DNA of 5,731 nucleotides. Source: Thermoplasmatales archaeon. GTDB taxonomy: Archaea > Thermoplasmatota > Thermoplasmata > Methanomassiliicoccales > Methanomethylophilaceae. The stretch is taken from contig JAAYKC010000077.1 of the NCBI GenBank assembly GCA_012522645.1, forward strand, positions 1 to 5,731, written 5' to 3'. Made by a program: the position numbers and the translations under genes. The notes under the pieces are model-generated. The model was not told the origin of the DNA. It was given only the letters and a program-made list of their open reading frames with translations, and did not search any database. Shown here one piece after another: positions 1 to 5,610 of this stretch (the stretch's first letter is position 1; every line of letters begins with the position of its first letter).

Positions 1-1319
1 GGATGAAGGTCCATCGCGATGACCTCCGGAACACAGCCCGCCATCCCGATCAGGGAATCGGTGGCTCTCTCCAGATAGTCAGTGACTCCGTAGCATTCCC
101 CGTTGCCTATGTGCTGCGTGAAATGCATCCTTCCGTTGACGGCCACAGCCGCTGCGAGATTCTCCTGAGCGCCTATGCCGACGACCGATCCTTCGGATTT
201 CACATCGATATAAGAAGGCGTGCTGCCCCTGGATTTCCTTATGAAGAACGTCCTGTCACGGTACGTTCTCAGGACCGTGTCATCGGCCCTGTTGATTATC
301 TTCTGGTTATGGAGCAGGTACATGTCCGCTCCGAGGGTCAGGACGTCCTTGTCGTCGAGTATCATCGGCTCCCCGGGAAGGTTCGCCGAGGTCATCACGA
401 GGGCATCCCCTTCGAATGCTTTGAAGAGCAGATGCTGCATCCCCGTGTGGGGGAGGAAGATCCCTATGTTATCAAGTCCGGGGGATGCAGCTTCGGTGAT
501 CTCATTGCTGATCTTATCCACGAGAACGATAGGCCTTCCCGGGGACGTCAGATGCCCCATCTCCTTCTCCGTGGGGACAGCATATCTCCTGACGGCATCA
601 GCGTCCCTGACCATTATCGCGAAAGGCTTCTGCTCCCTGCCGTACCACTCCCTCAGTTCAGGGATCCTTTCAGGTATTGCGCATATGTGCATGCCCCCCC
701 AGCTCTTCGCGATGCCGAATCTGCCGTCGGAGAGCATCGAGGCGAAAACTGATATCGGATCCCCGGGCAGTTCCCTCCCTTCTGAGTCCAGGAGGGAGTA
801 CTTGGGTCCGCAGTCGGGACAGCACACGGTCTGGTGATGGAATCTCCTGTTCATAGGATCCGTATACTCATCCCTGCACTTCTGGCACATGGGGAATTCA
901 TCCAGAGCCGTATTCTCCCTGTCATAAGGCAGGGATCCCATGAGCGTGAATCTGGCACCGCAGTCGGTGCATGTGGTGAAAGGATAGCCTTTCCTCCTGC
1001 CCTCGGTGATGTCCCTCAGGCAATTGTTGCATATCGCAGTGTCCGCAGGTATGGACACGCCCCCTGCCCCTTCGGAGGATGTGATCACCGTGAAACCCTT
1101 CGGTCCATTGTACGGGATATCCTCCTTGCTCACGGATTCGATGACAGCCAAAGGCGGAAGGTTCCTCATGATCCCATCAATGCAGTCCATGTCCGTTTCA
1201 ACGGTCACCACGGAACCGTCGTTCCGGACCGTGCCGTTGGCCCCTGCGGCGGTTGCGGCCCTGAACACGGCGGGTCTGAATCCGACCCCCTGAACAATGC
1301 CGCGTATGGATATCCGCAT
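1..1319 (-). CDS. hypF: Carbamoyltransferase HypF, N-terminal part (cut by left window edge)
   Basis: HypF uses carbamoyl phosphate and ATP to carbamoylate the C-terminal cysteine of HypE, the first step in making the CN ligands of the [NiFe]-hydrogenase centre in the cytoplasm. Reading the minus strand from ATG at 1319 gives 439 uninterrupted codons to the window edge; the family is usually about 750 residues, so roughly 40% is missing. Domains seen in order: acylphosphatase (residues 1-85; GIVQGVGFRP with catalytic Arg15, and Asn33 in VRNDG), two zinc-finger-like CxxC pairs each (Cys97/100/117/120 with CTDCGARFT, and Cys145/148/167/170 with DPMNRRFHHQ), a YrdC-like domain (about 185-370; KPFAIMV, RPIVLV, VMTSANLPGEP, RADDTVLR, RKSRGSTPSYI), and the start of the Kae1-like domain (from about 378; TQHIG, EVIAMDLH). 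The upstream ATG and GTG codons are out of frame. A TATA-like element about 26 nt upstream suggests a leaderless transcript. No other hyp or hydrogenase gene is visible. Identification is firm. Confidence 0.95.
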   Translation of the reverse strand, partial: MRISIRGIVQGVGFRPAVFRAATAAGANGTVRNDGSVVTVETDMDCIDGIMRNLPPLAVIESVSKEDIPYNGPKGFTVITSSEGAGGVSIPADTAICNNCLRDITEGRRKGYPFTTCTDCGARFTLMGSLPYDRENTALDEFPMCQKCRDEYTDPMNRRFHHQTVCCPDCGPKYSLLDSEGRELPGDPISVFASMLSDGRFGIAKSWGGMHICAIPERIPELREWYGREQKPFAIMVRDADAVRRYAVPTEKEMGHLTSPGRPIVLVDKISNEITEAASPGLDNIGIFLPHTGMQHLLFKAFEGDALVMTSANLPGEPMILDDKDVLTLGADMYLLHNQKIINRADDTVLRTYRDRTFFIRKSRGSTPSYIDVKSEGSVVGIGAQENLAAAVAVNGRMHFTQHIGNGECYGVTDYLERATDSLIGMAGCVPEVIAMDLH

Positions 1320-1339
1320 GGACGTTCCACGTTGATGCA

Positions 1340-1354
1340 CATTTTTATATTATC
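1340..1354. promoter_or_regulatory. Shared TATA-like element between divergent hypF and gcvH
   Basis: An AT-rich block (ATTTTTATATTAT on the plus strand, ATAATATAAAAAT on the minus strand) stands alone in an otherwise mixed 62-bp gap. Its centre lies about 27 nt from the hypF ATG at 1319, the spacing expected for an archaeal TBP site driving a leaderless mRNA. It lies about 35 nt from the gcvH ATG at 1382, which would give a 5' leader of roughly 9 nt. Both strands resemble an archaeal box A, so one element may serve both genes. The assignment rests on sequence and spacing only. Confidence 0.6.
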
Positions 1355-1381
1355 CGTTCCTTAGGAAAGCTCGGTAGCGCT

Positions 1382-1765
1382 ATGGCAAAAGAGATCGAAG
1401 TGAGAGACGGCCTCCTTTACTCGAGGGATCACCTTTGGGTGGCTGTGGAGGGCGGCAAAGCAAGATTCGGACTTTCCGACTATGCACAGATGGAGATGGG
1501 CGACCTGGTATTCCTGGAACTGACCGAGATCGGCAAAGATGTGGGTATCGATGACGAGATTGGTGTGATGGAGAGCGTGAAGACCATCGATTCGATATAC
1601 GCGCCGGTGTCGGGCAGGCTCACAGAATCCAATCCCGTCATAGAGAAGGAACCTAAACTGGCCAATCAGTCACCTTATGACCACTGGATAGGTGTCATCG
1701 AGATGTCGGATCCCTCTGAGGCAGAGGCACTGGATGATCCGGCTGCGTACAGGAACAGGGTGTAA
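1382..1765 (+). CDS. gcvH: Glycine cleavage system H protein (lipoyl carrier)
   Basis: A 127-residue protein of normal H-protein length. H protein carries the aminomethyl group on a lipoyl-lysine arm between the P, T and L proteins of the glycine cleavage system; H-like proteins also act as lipoate carriers in other contexts. The start shows the family pattern YSRDHLWV at about residues 13-20, then GLSDYAQMEMGDLVFLELT, and the lipoylation segment GVMESVKTIDSIYAPVSG with the acceptor Lys67. The tail also fits (NPVIEKEPKLANQSPY, then WIGVIEMSDPSE). The start follows TATA-like DNA at about 1342-1353 and only a weak purine stretch (AGGAAA), so the transcript probably has a very short leader. It is divergent from hypF and converges on the phosphorylase gene with 6 bp between stops. 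No gcvP, gcvT, lpd or lipoate ligase gene lies nearby, so the partner complex cannot be read from this window. Confidence 0.94.
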   Translation: MAKEIEVRDGLLYSRDHLWVAVEGGKARFGLSDYAQMEMGDLVFLELTEIGKDVGIDDEIGVMESVKTIDSIYAPVSGRLTESNPVIEKEPKLANQSPYDHWIGVIEMSDPSEAEALDDPAAYRNRV

Positions 1766-1771
1766 CGGGGC

Positions 1772-2548
1772 TCAGGCACCGCTCTCCTCGGCAGCGAGCC
1801 AGCATCCGCATGATCTGTCCTTCTTGACCATAGGCAGTCCGATCTCCAGGATGCGTGTGACATTCTTGAGGCACTGGCTCATCGTGTCCAACACCATTTT
1901 TATATCCACTGCCTCCTCCTTCCATGCATCATAATCGGTGACCGTGGCTATGCTGCAGTAGCACATACCCATCTCCCTGGCCAACTGGCACTCCGGCACG
2001 AGGGTCATCCCTATTATGTCGCCGAAGTTCCTGAACATGGCGCTCTCGGCGCGGGTGGAGAACCTGGGGCCTTCGATGCAGATGTACGTGCCGCCTTTGT
2101 GGAAGCGGATGCCCATCTCCCCGGCCGCCTTCGCGAACACATCGGTGAGATCGGGGCAGAATGGTTCAGGCATGCTTATGTGAACGGTCTTGTCGTCGAA
2201 GAATGTGTATTTCCTTGTTTTCGTGAAATCCACGAATTGATCCACGATGACCGTATCACCGGGATGATAATCCTCTTTGAGGGAGCCGACGGCGCAGGGG
2301 GATATGATTGAATCGACACCGAGGCTCTTGAGTGCCCATATGTTCGCTCTGTACGGCACCGAATGGGGCGGGTGCTGATGATTCTTCCCGTGACGGGGAA
2401 GGAATGCCACTTCCGTACCGTTGATCTTCCCGATGAGGATCTCGTCCGAGGGTTTACCGTAAGGTGTATCGGGGAATTCCGTCCTTATCTGCTCGAATCT
2501 GTCCGGGTTGTAGACTCCGGAACCTCCGATTATGCCTATCTTTACCAT
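1772..2548 (-). CDS. mtnP: S-methyl-5'-thioadenosine phosphorylase (MTAP family)
   Basis: The 258-residue protein belongs to the trimeric purine-nucleoside phosphorylase family, MTAP subgroup. It is predicted to split 5'-methylthioadenosine with phosphate into adenine and 5-methylthioribose-1-phosphate, the entry step of methionine and adenine salvage. Visible motifs: GIIGGSGVY (residues 5-13, phosphate loop), LPRHGKNHQHPPH (50-62), CAVGSL (85-90), VDQFVDFTK (102-110), EGPRFSTRAESAMF (159-172), GMTLVPE (180-186) and VTDYDAW (203-209). Asp205 and Asp207 correspond to the base-recognising aspartates of human MTAP (ATDYDCW), which favours 6-aminopurines over hypoxanthine; this substrate reading is inference. 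The C-terminus carries CGC, as in some archaeal MTAPs. The TATA box at 2571-2577 lies about 26 nt from the ATG, so the gene is probably transcribed alone and leaderless rather than only by read-through from the his operon. A 5'-deoxyadenosine or methylthioinosine phosphorylase remains possible. Confidence 0.93.
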   Translation of the reverse strand: MVKIGIIGGSGVYNPDRFEQIRTEFPDTPYGKPSDEILIGKINGTEVAFLPRHGKNHQHPPHSVPYRANIWALKSLGVDSIISPCAVGSLKEDYHPGDTVIVDQFVDFTKTRKYTFFDDKTVHISMPEPFCPDLTDVFAKAAGEMGIRFHKGGTYICIEGPRFSTRAESAMFRNFGDIIGMTLVPECQLAREMGMCYCSIATVTDYDAWKEEAVDIKMVLDTMSQCLKNVTRILEIGLPMVKKDRSCGCWLAAEESGA

Positions 2549-2569
2549 GCCGCACGGATTGACGGGTTT

Positions 2570-2578
2570 CTATAAAAG
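2570..2578 (-). promoter_or_regulatory. TATA box of the MTA phosphorylase gene
   Basis: On the minus strand the sequence reads CTTTTATAG. It is centred about 26 nt upstream of the ATG at 2548, which predicts transcription starting at or next to the start codon (a leaderless mRNA). It lies in the 36-bp gap after the PHP gene stop at 2585. The T-run could also help terminate the upstream his operon, as archaeal terminators are often short T-stretches; the two roles cannot be separated by eye. Confidence 0.6.
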
Positions 2579-2584
2579 AGGTGC

Positions 2585-3244
2585 TCAGGCTATCCGCCTG
2601 ATCGCCTCTGCAGGTGTGACACGGACCGCAAGATCCGCTTCCTCCTCAGTGAGTCCCGCACCTATGGCGACCTTCATGGCCGCATCCTCGGTCATCAGAT
2701 CCCCGGGCCTGTGCGTATCGGAGTTCACGATCATCTTGGCCTTCGCCTTACGTGCGGTCAGTGCCACATGGCCGTTGGTTATGCCGTGGCCGGCCCTGCC
2801 GGTGATCTCTATGTGCACACCATTCTCGGCTGCCGAGACGGCGTCCGCCAAGGTAAGCATTCCGGGATGTGCCAGCACATCGACCTTCTTGTTATTTACC
2901 GCAGTCTTGTTCGTTCCCGGCGCCACGGGTTCGGTCAAAGTCTCTCCGTGAACGACGATCCATTCCGCACCGAAGCTCACCGCACGGTCTATGACCTCAT
3001 CCATGAGGTGGACCGGTACATGCGTTACCTCCACGCCGGCGATGACCTTCATGGAATCAGTGGACAGCTCCTTCGCCTTCAGGACATTGCTCACCACGAA
3101 CTCCACATTGGTCATGTCCACATGATCGGTTATCGCAATAGCGGCGTGTCCCATATCATAAGCTCTTCTCACGAGTTCCGCAGGTATCAGCACACCGTCG
3201 CTGAACACCGTGTGGCTGTGCAGGTCGATTCTCATTCTACTCAT
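2585..3244 (-). CDS. PHP-domain phosphoesterase, candidate histidinol-phosphate phosphatase
   Basis: The 219-residue protein is almost entirely one PHP domain with a full set of metal-binding motifs: DLHSHTVFSDG (His9, His11, Asp16), AITDH (Asp40, His41), AGVEVTH (Glu72), VVHGE (His99), LAHPG (His126) and VNSDTHRP (Asp176, His178). PHP proteins hydrolyse phosphoesters with a two- or three-metal centre, and the bacterial HisK-type histidinol-phosphate phosphatases belong here. It is the last gene of the his cluster: its ATG overlaps the hisIE stop as ATGA, with two GGAG motifs just upstream, so co-translation is likely. An alternative start at 3235 has poorer Shine-Dalgarno spacing. HisB here is the dehydratase only, so a separate phosphatase is needed, and this gene is the best candidate. 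It is shorter than HisK (about 270 residues). A nucleotide phosphatase role is possible; archaeal RNase P protein Rpp30 is unlikely because the metal ligands are intact. Confidence 0.85.
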   Translation of the reverse strand: MSRMRIDLHSHTVFSDGVLIPAELVRRAYDMGHAAIAITDHVDMTNVEFVVSNVLKAKELSTDSMKVIAGVEVTHVPVHLMDEVIDRAVSFGAEWIVVHGETLTEPVAPGTNKTAVNNKKVDVLAHPGMLTLADAVSAAENGVHIEITGRAGHGITNGHVALTARKAKAKMIVNSDTHRPGDLMTEDAAMKVAIGAGLTEEEADLAVRVTPAEAIRRIA

Positions 3245-3834
3245 TGTCTCCTCTCCGAGAGCTTCCCGTATACTTTCTCCATAGGCAGGCCGGACTTCTC
3301 TACGGCCACCAGGATGTGATAGATCACATCAGCCAATTCCCAGGCCATGCCCTCTTCGTCCCCGTCCTTGAAAGACAGCACGAATTCTGCGGCCTCCTCT
3401 ATAATCTTCTTTGACAATTTATTATCGTCCCCGAGGAGCTTGCAGGTATAGCTGCCTTCGTCCGGGTTCGCGATGCGATCATCTATTACCCGTTTGAGCT
3501 CAGGCAGTATGGCCGCCGTGGATGAGACGTCGCCGTACAATTTCTCCACGAAGCATGACGGGCTGCCGGTGTGGCATGCGACGCCGGTCTGCACGACGCG
3601 TACGAGAAGCGTATCGCTGTCGCAGTCGCTCTGTATCGAGACTATCCTCTGGACATGCCCGGACTCCTCTCCCTTCTTCCAGAGCTTGTTCCTGCTCCTG
3701 GACCAGAAGTGTGTGTACCCGGTCTCCTTCATGAGGCGCAGCGCCTCCTCGTTGACCCAGGCCACCATCAGGACCTCATTCGTGACGCTGTCCTGCACAA
3801 CCGCAGGCATGAGCCCCTTCTCATCGTACTTCAT
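3241..3834 (-). CDS. hisIE: Bifunctional phosphoribosyl-AMP cyclohydrolase / phosphoribosyl-ATP pyrophosphohydrolase
   Basis: A 197-residue fusion that performs steps 2 and 3 of histidine synthesis: HisE removes pyrophosphate from phosphoribosyl-ATP, and HisI opens the adenine ring of phosphoribosyl-AMP. The HisI part (residues 1 to about 105) shows GLMPAVVQD, EVLMVAWVNEEAL, the substrate stretch FWSRSRNKLWKKGEESGHVQ, the metal site DCDSDTLLV (Asp70, Asp72, Asp74) and the zinc cysteines in GVACHTGSPSCF (Cys87, Cys94). The HisE part (about 107-197) is a short alpha-helical MazG-like domain with KKIIEEAAEF (Glu146, Glu147, Glu150) and WELADVIYHILV (Glu166, Asp169). Length is normal for a HisIE fusion. 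The start overlaps the hisF stop as ATGA, with GGGGTG 8 nt upstream, and the stop overlaps the start of the PHP gene in the same way. It therefore sits mid-operon with likely translational coupling on both sides. Confidence 0.96.
   Translation of the reverse strand: MKYDEKGLMPAVVQDSVTNEVLMVAWVNEEALRLMKETGYTHFWSRSRNKLWKKGEESGHVQRIVSIQSDCDSDTLLVRVVQTGVACHTGSPSCFVEKLYGDVSSTAAILPELKRVIDDRIANPDEGSYTCKLLGDDNKLSKKIIEEAAEFVLSFKDGDEEGMAWELADVIYHILVAVEKSGLPMEKVYGKLSERRQ
3245..3256 (-). promoter_or_regulatory. Shine-Dalgarno region deciding the PHP gene start
   Basis: The minus strand reads GGAGAGGAGACA directly before the ATGA overlap. It contains two GGAG motifs, 8 and 3 nt from the ATG at 3244. The first has normal spacing and supports this ATG over the in-frame ATG at 3235. 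The motif lies inside the end of hisIE. Confidence 0.6.
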
Positions 3835-4583
3835 CTTACCTGCACCCCTTCTTCCCGGAGGAACTTCTTGACATCGTCAACACCGCATTCGTCGTAATGG
3901 AATAAGGATGCGGCCAATGCCCCTGCGGCTTTGGTCTTGGTGAGCACCTCATAGATGTGCTCTTTGCTTCCGCAGCCTCCTGAGGCTACTACGGGGATGC
4001 TCACAGCATCCGCCACGGTCCCGGTCAGGGGTATGTCATATCCTTCCTTGACGCCGTCCGCGTCCATGGATGTAAGCAGTATCTCACCGGCCCCGAGCTC
4101 TTCGGCCCTGCGGGCCCATTCTACAACGTCAAGATCGGTCCTCTCCGTTCCGCCGCGGGTGTAGACCTTCCAGGAGTCCCCTTCCTTCTTGGCGTCTATG
4201 GCGACCACTATGCGCGGACTGCCGAATCTCTCGGCGCACTCTCTGATGATGTTCGGATCGCGTATCGCAGCGGAGCCTATGGACACCTTGGCCGCACCTG
4301 CGCTGAGGACATCCCCGGCATCGTCCGCAGAGCGTATGCCTCCGCCTACCGTTACAGGTATGAACACTCTGTCAACAGTCTCGGATACGAGGTCCAGAGT
4401 GGTCTGCCTGGTCTCCAATGAGGCTGTTATGTCAAGGAACACGATCTCACTGGCACTCTGAGCCTGGTACTTCTCGGCCATATCAGGAGGATAGCCTATA
4501 TCGTTCAGGTCCTTGAAGCGCACTCCTTTGACGACCTTGCCGTCTTTGACATCAAGACAGGGTATGATCCTTCTGATGTGCAT
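3831..4583 (-). CDS. hisF: Imidazole glycerol phosphate synthase, cyclase subunit HisF
   Basis: A 250-residue (beta/alpha)8-barrel enzyme of typical length. With ammonia from the glutaminase subunit HisH it converts PRFAR into imidazole glycerol phosphate and AICAR. The two catalytic aspartates fall at the classic positions: Asp11 in RRIIPCLDVKDGKVVKG and Asp130 in VVAIDAKKEG. Other family marks are VGGGIRS (79-85, phosphate site), KVSIGSAA (99-106), EILLTSMDADGVKEGYD (167-183) and VVASGGCGS (198-206). An in-frame ATG at 4610 would add nine residues that read into the hisB end. I chose 4583 because the product then begins MHIRRIIPCLDV as in the family and has a GGGGTGA Shine-Dalgarno just upstream. 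It lies 4 bp after hisB and overlaps hisIE by 4 bp. hisH, the obligate glutaminase partner, is not in this window and must be encoded elsewhere. Confidence 0.97.
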   Translation of the reverse strand: MHIRRIIPCLDVKDGKVVKGVRFKDLNDIGYPPDMAEKYQAQSASEIVFLDITASLETRQTTLDLVSETVDRVFIPVTVGGGIRSADDAGDVLSAGAAKVSIGSAAIRDPNIIRECAERFGSPRIVVAIDAKKEGDSWKVYTRGGTERTDLDVVEWARRAEELGAGEILLTSMDADGVKEGYDIPLTGTVADAVSIPVVASGGCGSKEHIYEVLTKTKAAGALAASLFHYDECGVDDVKKFLREEGVQVR

Positions 4584-4587
4584 GCCT

Positions 4588-4596
4588 TCACCCCTT
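4588..4596 (-). promoter_or_regulatory. Shine-Dalgarno for hisF, built on the hisB stop codon
   Basis: The minus strand reads AAGGGGTGA followed by AGGC and the hisF ATG. The GGGGTGA core includes the hisB TGA stop at 4590-4588, so ribosomes finishing hisB sit on the hisF initiation site. This supports the 4583 start over the upstream in-frame ATG at 4610 and suggests coupled translation. Confidence 0.65.
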
Positions 4597-5139
4597 GATA
4601 CTGGGCACATCCTTGGTGCTGAGCTCCGCCCCTCTGATCCTGTAGCAGTCCTTGAAGCAAAGACCCAGCGATTTGAAGGTCGCCTCTACTATGTGGTGAT
4701 CGTCAAATCCTCTGATGACCATGACGTGCAGGGTCATGCCCAGGGACATGGCGAGGCTCCTAAGGAAGTGCGAGTACATGGGATCGGGGCAGTCGATCTC
4801 CGCATACGGCCTGTCGATGATATCCACGGAGGTCATCACGACGGCATCATCCATGGCGACGGTCCTGGTGGACATCCTCTCGATGGGAGCGGATCCCCTG
4901 GCACTTATCAATGCCTTGCCCAGGGTTATGGCCACGTCCTCGATGATGTGGTGCTCGTCGTCCCCTCCGGCTCTGAGAGTGATATCAATCTCGGAATACC
5001 TTGAGAGGGTCTCCAGCATGTGCTTGAGGAACGGGATCCCGCATTCCACATCGAATTTGCCTGTTCCGTCGATGTTCAATGCGACCTCGACGGAAGTCTC
5101 CCGGGTCCTGCGCTCCGTTTTGCCTTTTCTTGCGGCCAT
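4588..5139 (-). CDS. hisB: Imidazoleglycerol-phosphate dehydratase
   Basis: The 183-residue monofunctional dehydratase converts imidazole glycerol phosphate to imidazole acetol phosphate. There is no HAD phosphatase domain as in enterobacterial HisB. Family marks: R-TRETSVEV near the N-terminus, GIPFLKHMLETL (His40), DDEHHIIEDVAITLGKAL (His63, His64, Glu67), VAMDDAV (94-100), RPYAEID (110-116), HFLRSLAMSLGMTLHV (His124, His138) and the second metal motif DDHHIVEATFKS (His148, His149, Glu152). The manganese-binding histidines and glutamates are therefore kept. Several usually conserved flanking positions differ: FLKHML instead of FxDHML, DRPY instead of SGRPY, and an Asp where Asn often precedes HHxxE. 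A TATA-like element about 30 nt upstream and no clear Shine-Dalgarno suggest a nearly leaderless operon start. It is the first gene of hisB-hisF-hisIE-PHP. Confidence 0.95.
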   Translation of the reverse strand: MAARKGKTERRTRETSVEVALNIDGTGKFDVECGIPFLKHMLETLSRYSEIDITLRAGGDDEHHIIEDVAITLGKALISARGSAPIERMSTRTVAMDDAVVMTSVDIIDRPYAEIDCPDPMYSHFLRSLAMSLGMTLHVMVIRGFDDHHIVEATFKSLGLCFKDCYRIRGAELSTKDVPSIKG

Positions 5140-5167
5140 GATATCAACACAATGCCATAGAGGGGCA

Positions 5168-5180
5168 GATATAATTATTA
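5168..5180 (-). promoter_or_regulatory. TATA-like promoter element of the his operon
   Basis: The minus strand reads TAATAATTATATC in the 53-bp gap between the regulator stop (5193) and the hisB ATG (5139). The TTATAT part is centred roughly 32 nt before the ATG, so transcription would start within about 7 nt of it. There is no obvious Shine-Dalgarno. This implies the his operon has its own promoter and does not depend only on read-through from the regulator gene. Called from composition and spacing only. Confidence 0.55.
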
Positions 5181-5192
5181 TTTCCCGTCATC

Positions 5193-5594
5193 TCAGTCGG
5201 ACACTTCGATGACCAGGTTGTCCCTGGGGCACTCTACGCATTCGGCCAGCGGTGTCAACTCGCCCTGATTCTTATAGATCTCATCCAATATGCCGCATCT
5301 CTTCGTCTCACTGCATATGAAGCAGAGCTCCTCTGTCACATCGCGGCCTTTAGCGATGTTGTCAGCCGCTCTGATTATGAGATCGCAGAAATACCCTTTG
5401 TATGAGCTGGAATCCAACAGGGAATTGCCGCCTCTCAGCCCCTTCATGTATTGGGAGACGGCGGCGCTTGTCACACCGAACATCTTGGCGACCTTGGTCT
5501 GGGTCAATCCGTGCACTGTCACCAGCTCTTTGGCTATCTCGCTTCTCGCAGTCGGCAGAATATCGCGCACTACGATTTCGCACGGCATTTTCAT
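5193..5594 (-). CDS. Small archaeal HTH transcriptional regulator with Cys-rich C-terminus
   Basis: A 133-residue predicted DNA-binding protein resembling the archaeal COG2522-type HTH family. The N-terminus MPCEIVVRDILPTARSEIAKEL matches the conserved opening of that family. The helix-turn-helix lies at about residues 28-53 (GLTQTKVAKMFGVTSAAVSQYMKGLRGG). After a helical linker comes a cysteine cluster: Cys91 and Cys94 (CFIC), Cys100, then Cys119 and Cys122 (CVEC), which could bind zinc or an Fe-S cluster; Cys5 and Cys70 are also present. The start could be Met1 (5594) or Met3 (5588), and neither has a clear Shine-Dalgarno. It lies directly upstream of, and on the same strand as, the his operon, separated by 53 bp with a promoter. 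Control of its own promoter (inverted repeat 5611-5628) or of his genes is plausible but unproven; the ligand is unknown. Confidence 0.82.
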   Translation of the reverse strand: MKMPCEIVVRDILPTARSEIAKELVTVHGLTQTKVAKMFGVTSAAVSQYMKGLRGGNSLLDSSSYKGYFCDLIIRAADNIAKGRDVTEELCFICSETKRCGILDEIYKNQGELTPLAECVECPRDNLVIEVSD

Positions 5595-5610
5595 AAGTGT
5601 TAACCCTGGA

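Noticed and set aside
3..752. Long plus-strand open frame of 249 codons antisense to hypF, plus other plus-strand frames up to 1364
   Set aside because: The minus strand over the same DNA encodes HypF with all expected motifs without a break. The plus-strand products have no recognisable domain, and their openness is a by-product of hypF codon bias.
757..767. GGATCCCCGGG, identical to part of a cloning-vector polylinker
   Set aside because: It reads in frame as ordinary hypF codons with coding sequence continuing on both sides. A related ATCCCCGGG also occurs by chance near 2698 inside the PHP gene. There is no vector junction.
2711..3319. Plus-strand open frame of 202 codons opposite the PHP gene
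   Set aside because: The minus-strand PHP protein has a full metal-binding motif set, whereas the plus-strand product shows no domain and crosses the hisIE/PHP junction.
3831..4610. Longer hisF start at 4610, adding nine residues
   Set aside because: The extension lies inside the hisB end. The family begins at MHIRRIIPCLDV, and a Shine-Dalgarno is correctly placed for the ATG at 4583.
5139..5146. TGATATCA palindrome at the hisB start as an operator
   Set aside because: An 8-bp AT-rich palindrome can occur by chance, and there is no second copy or longer symmetry to support it.
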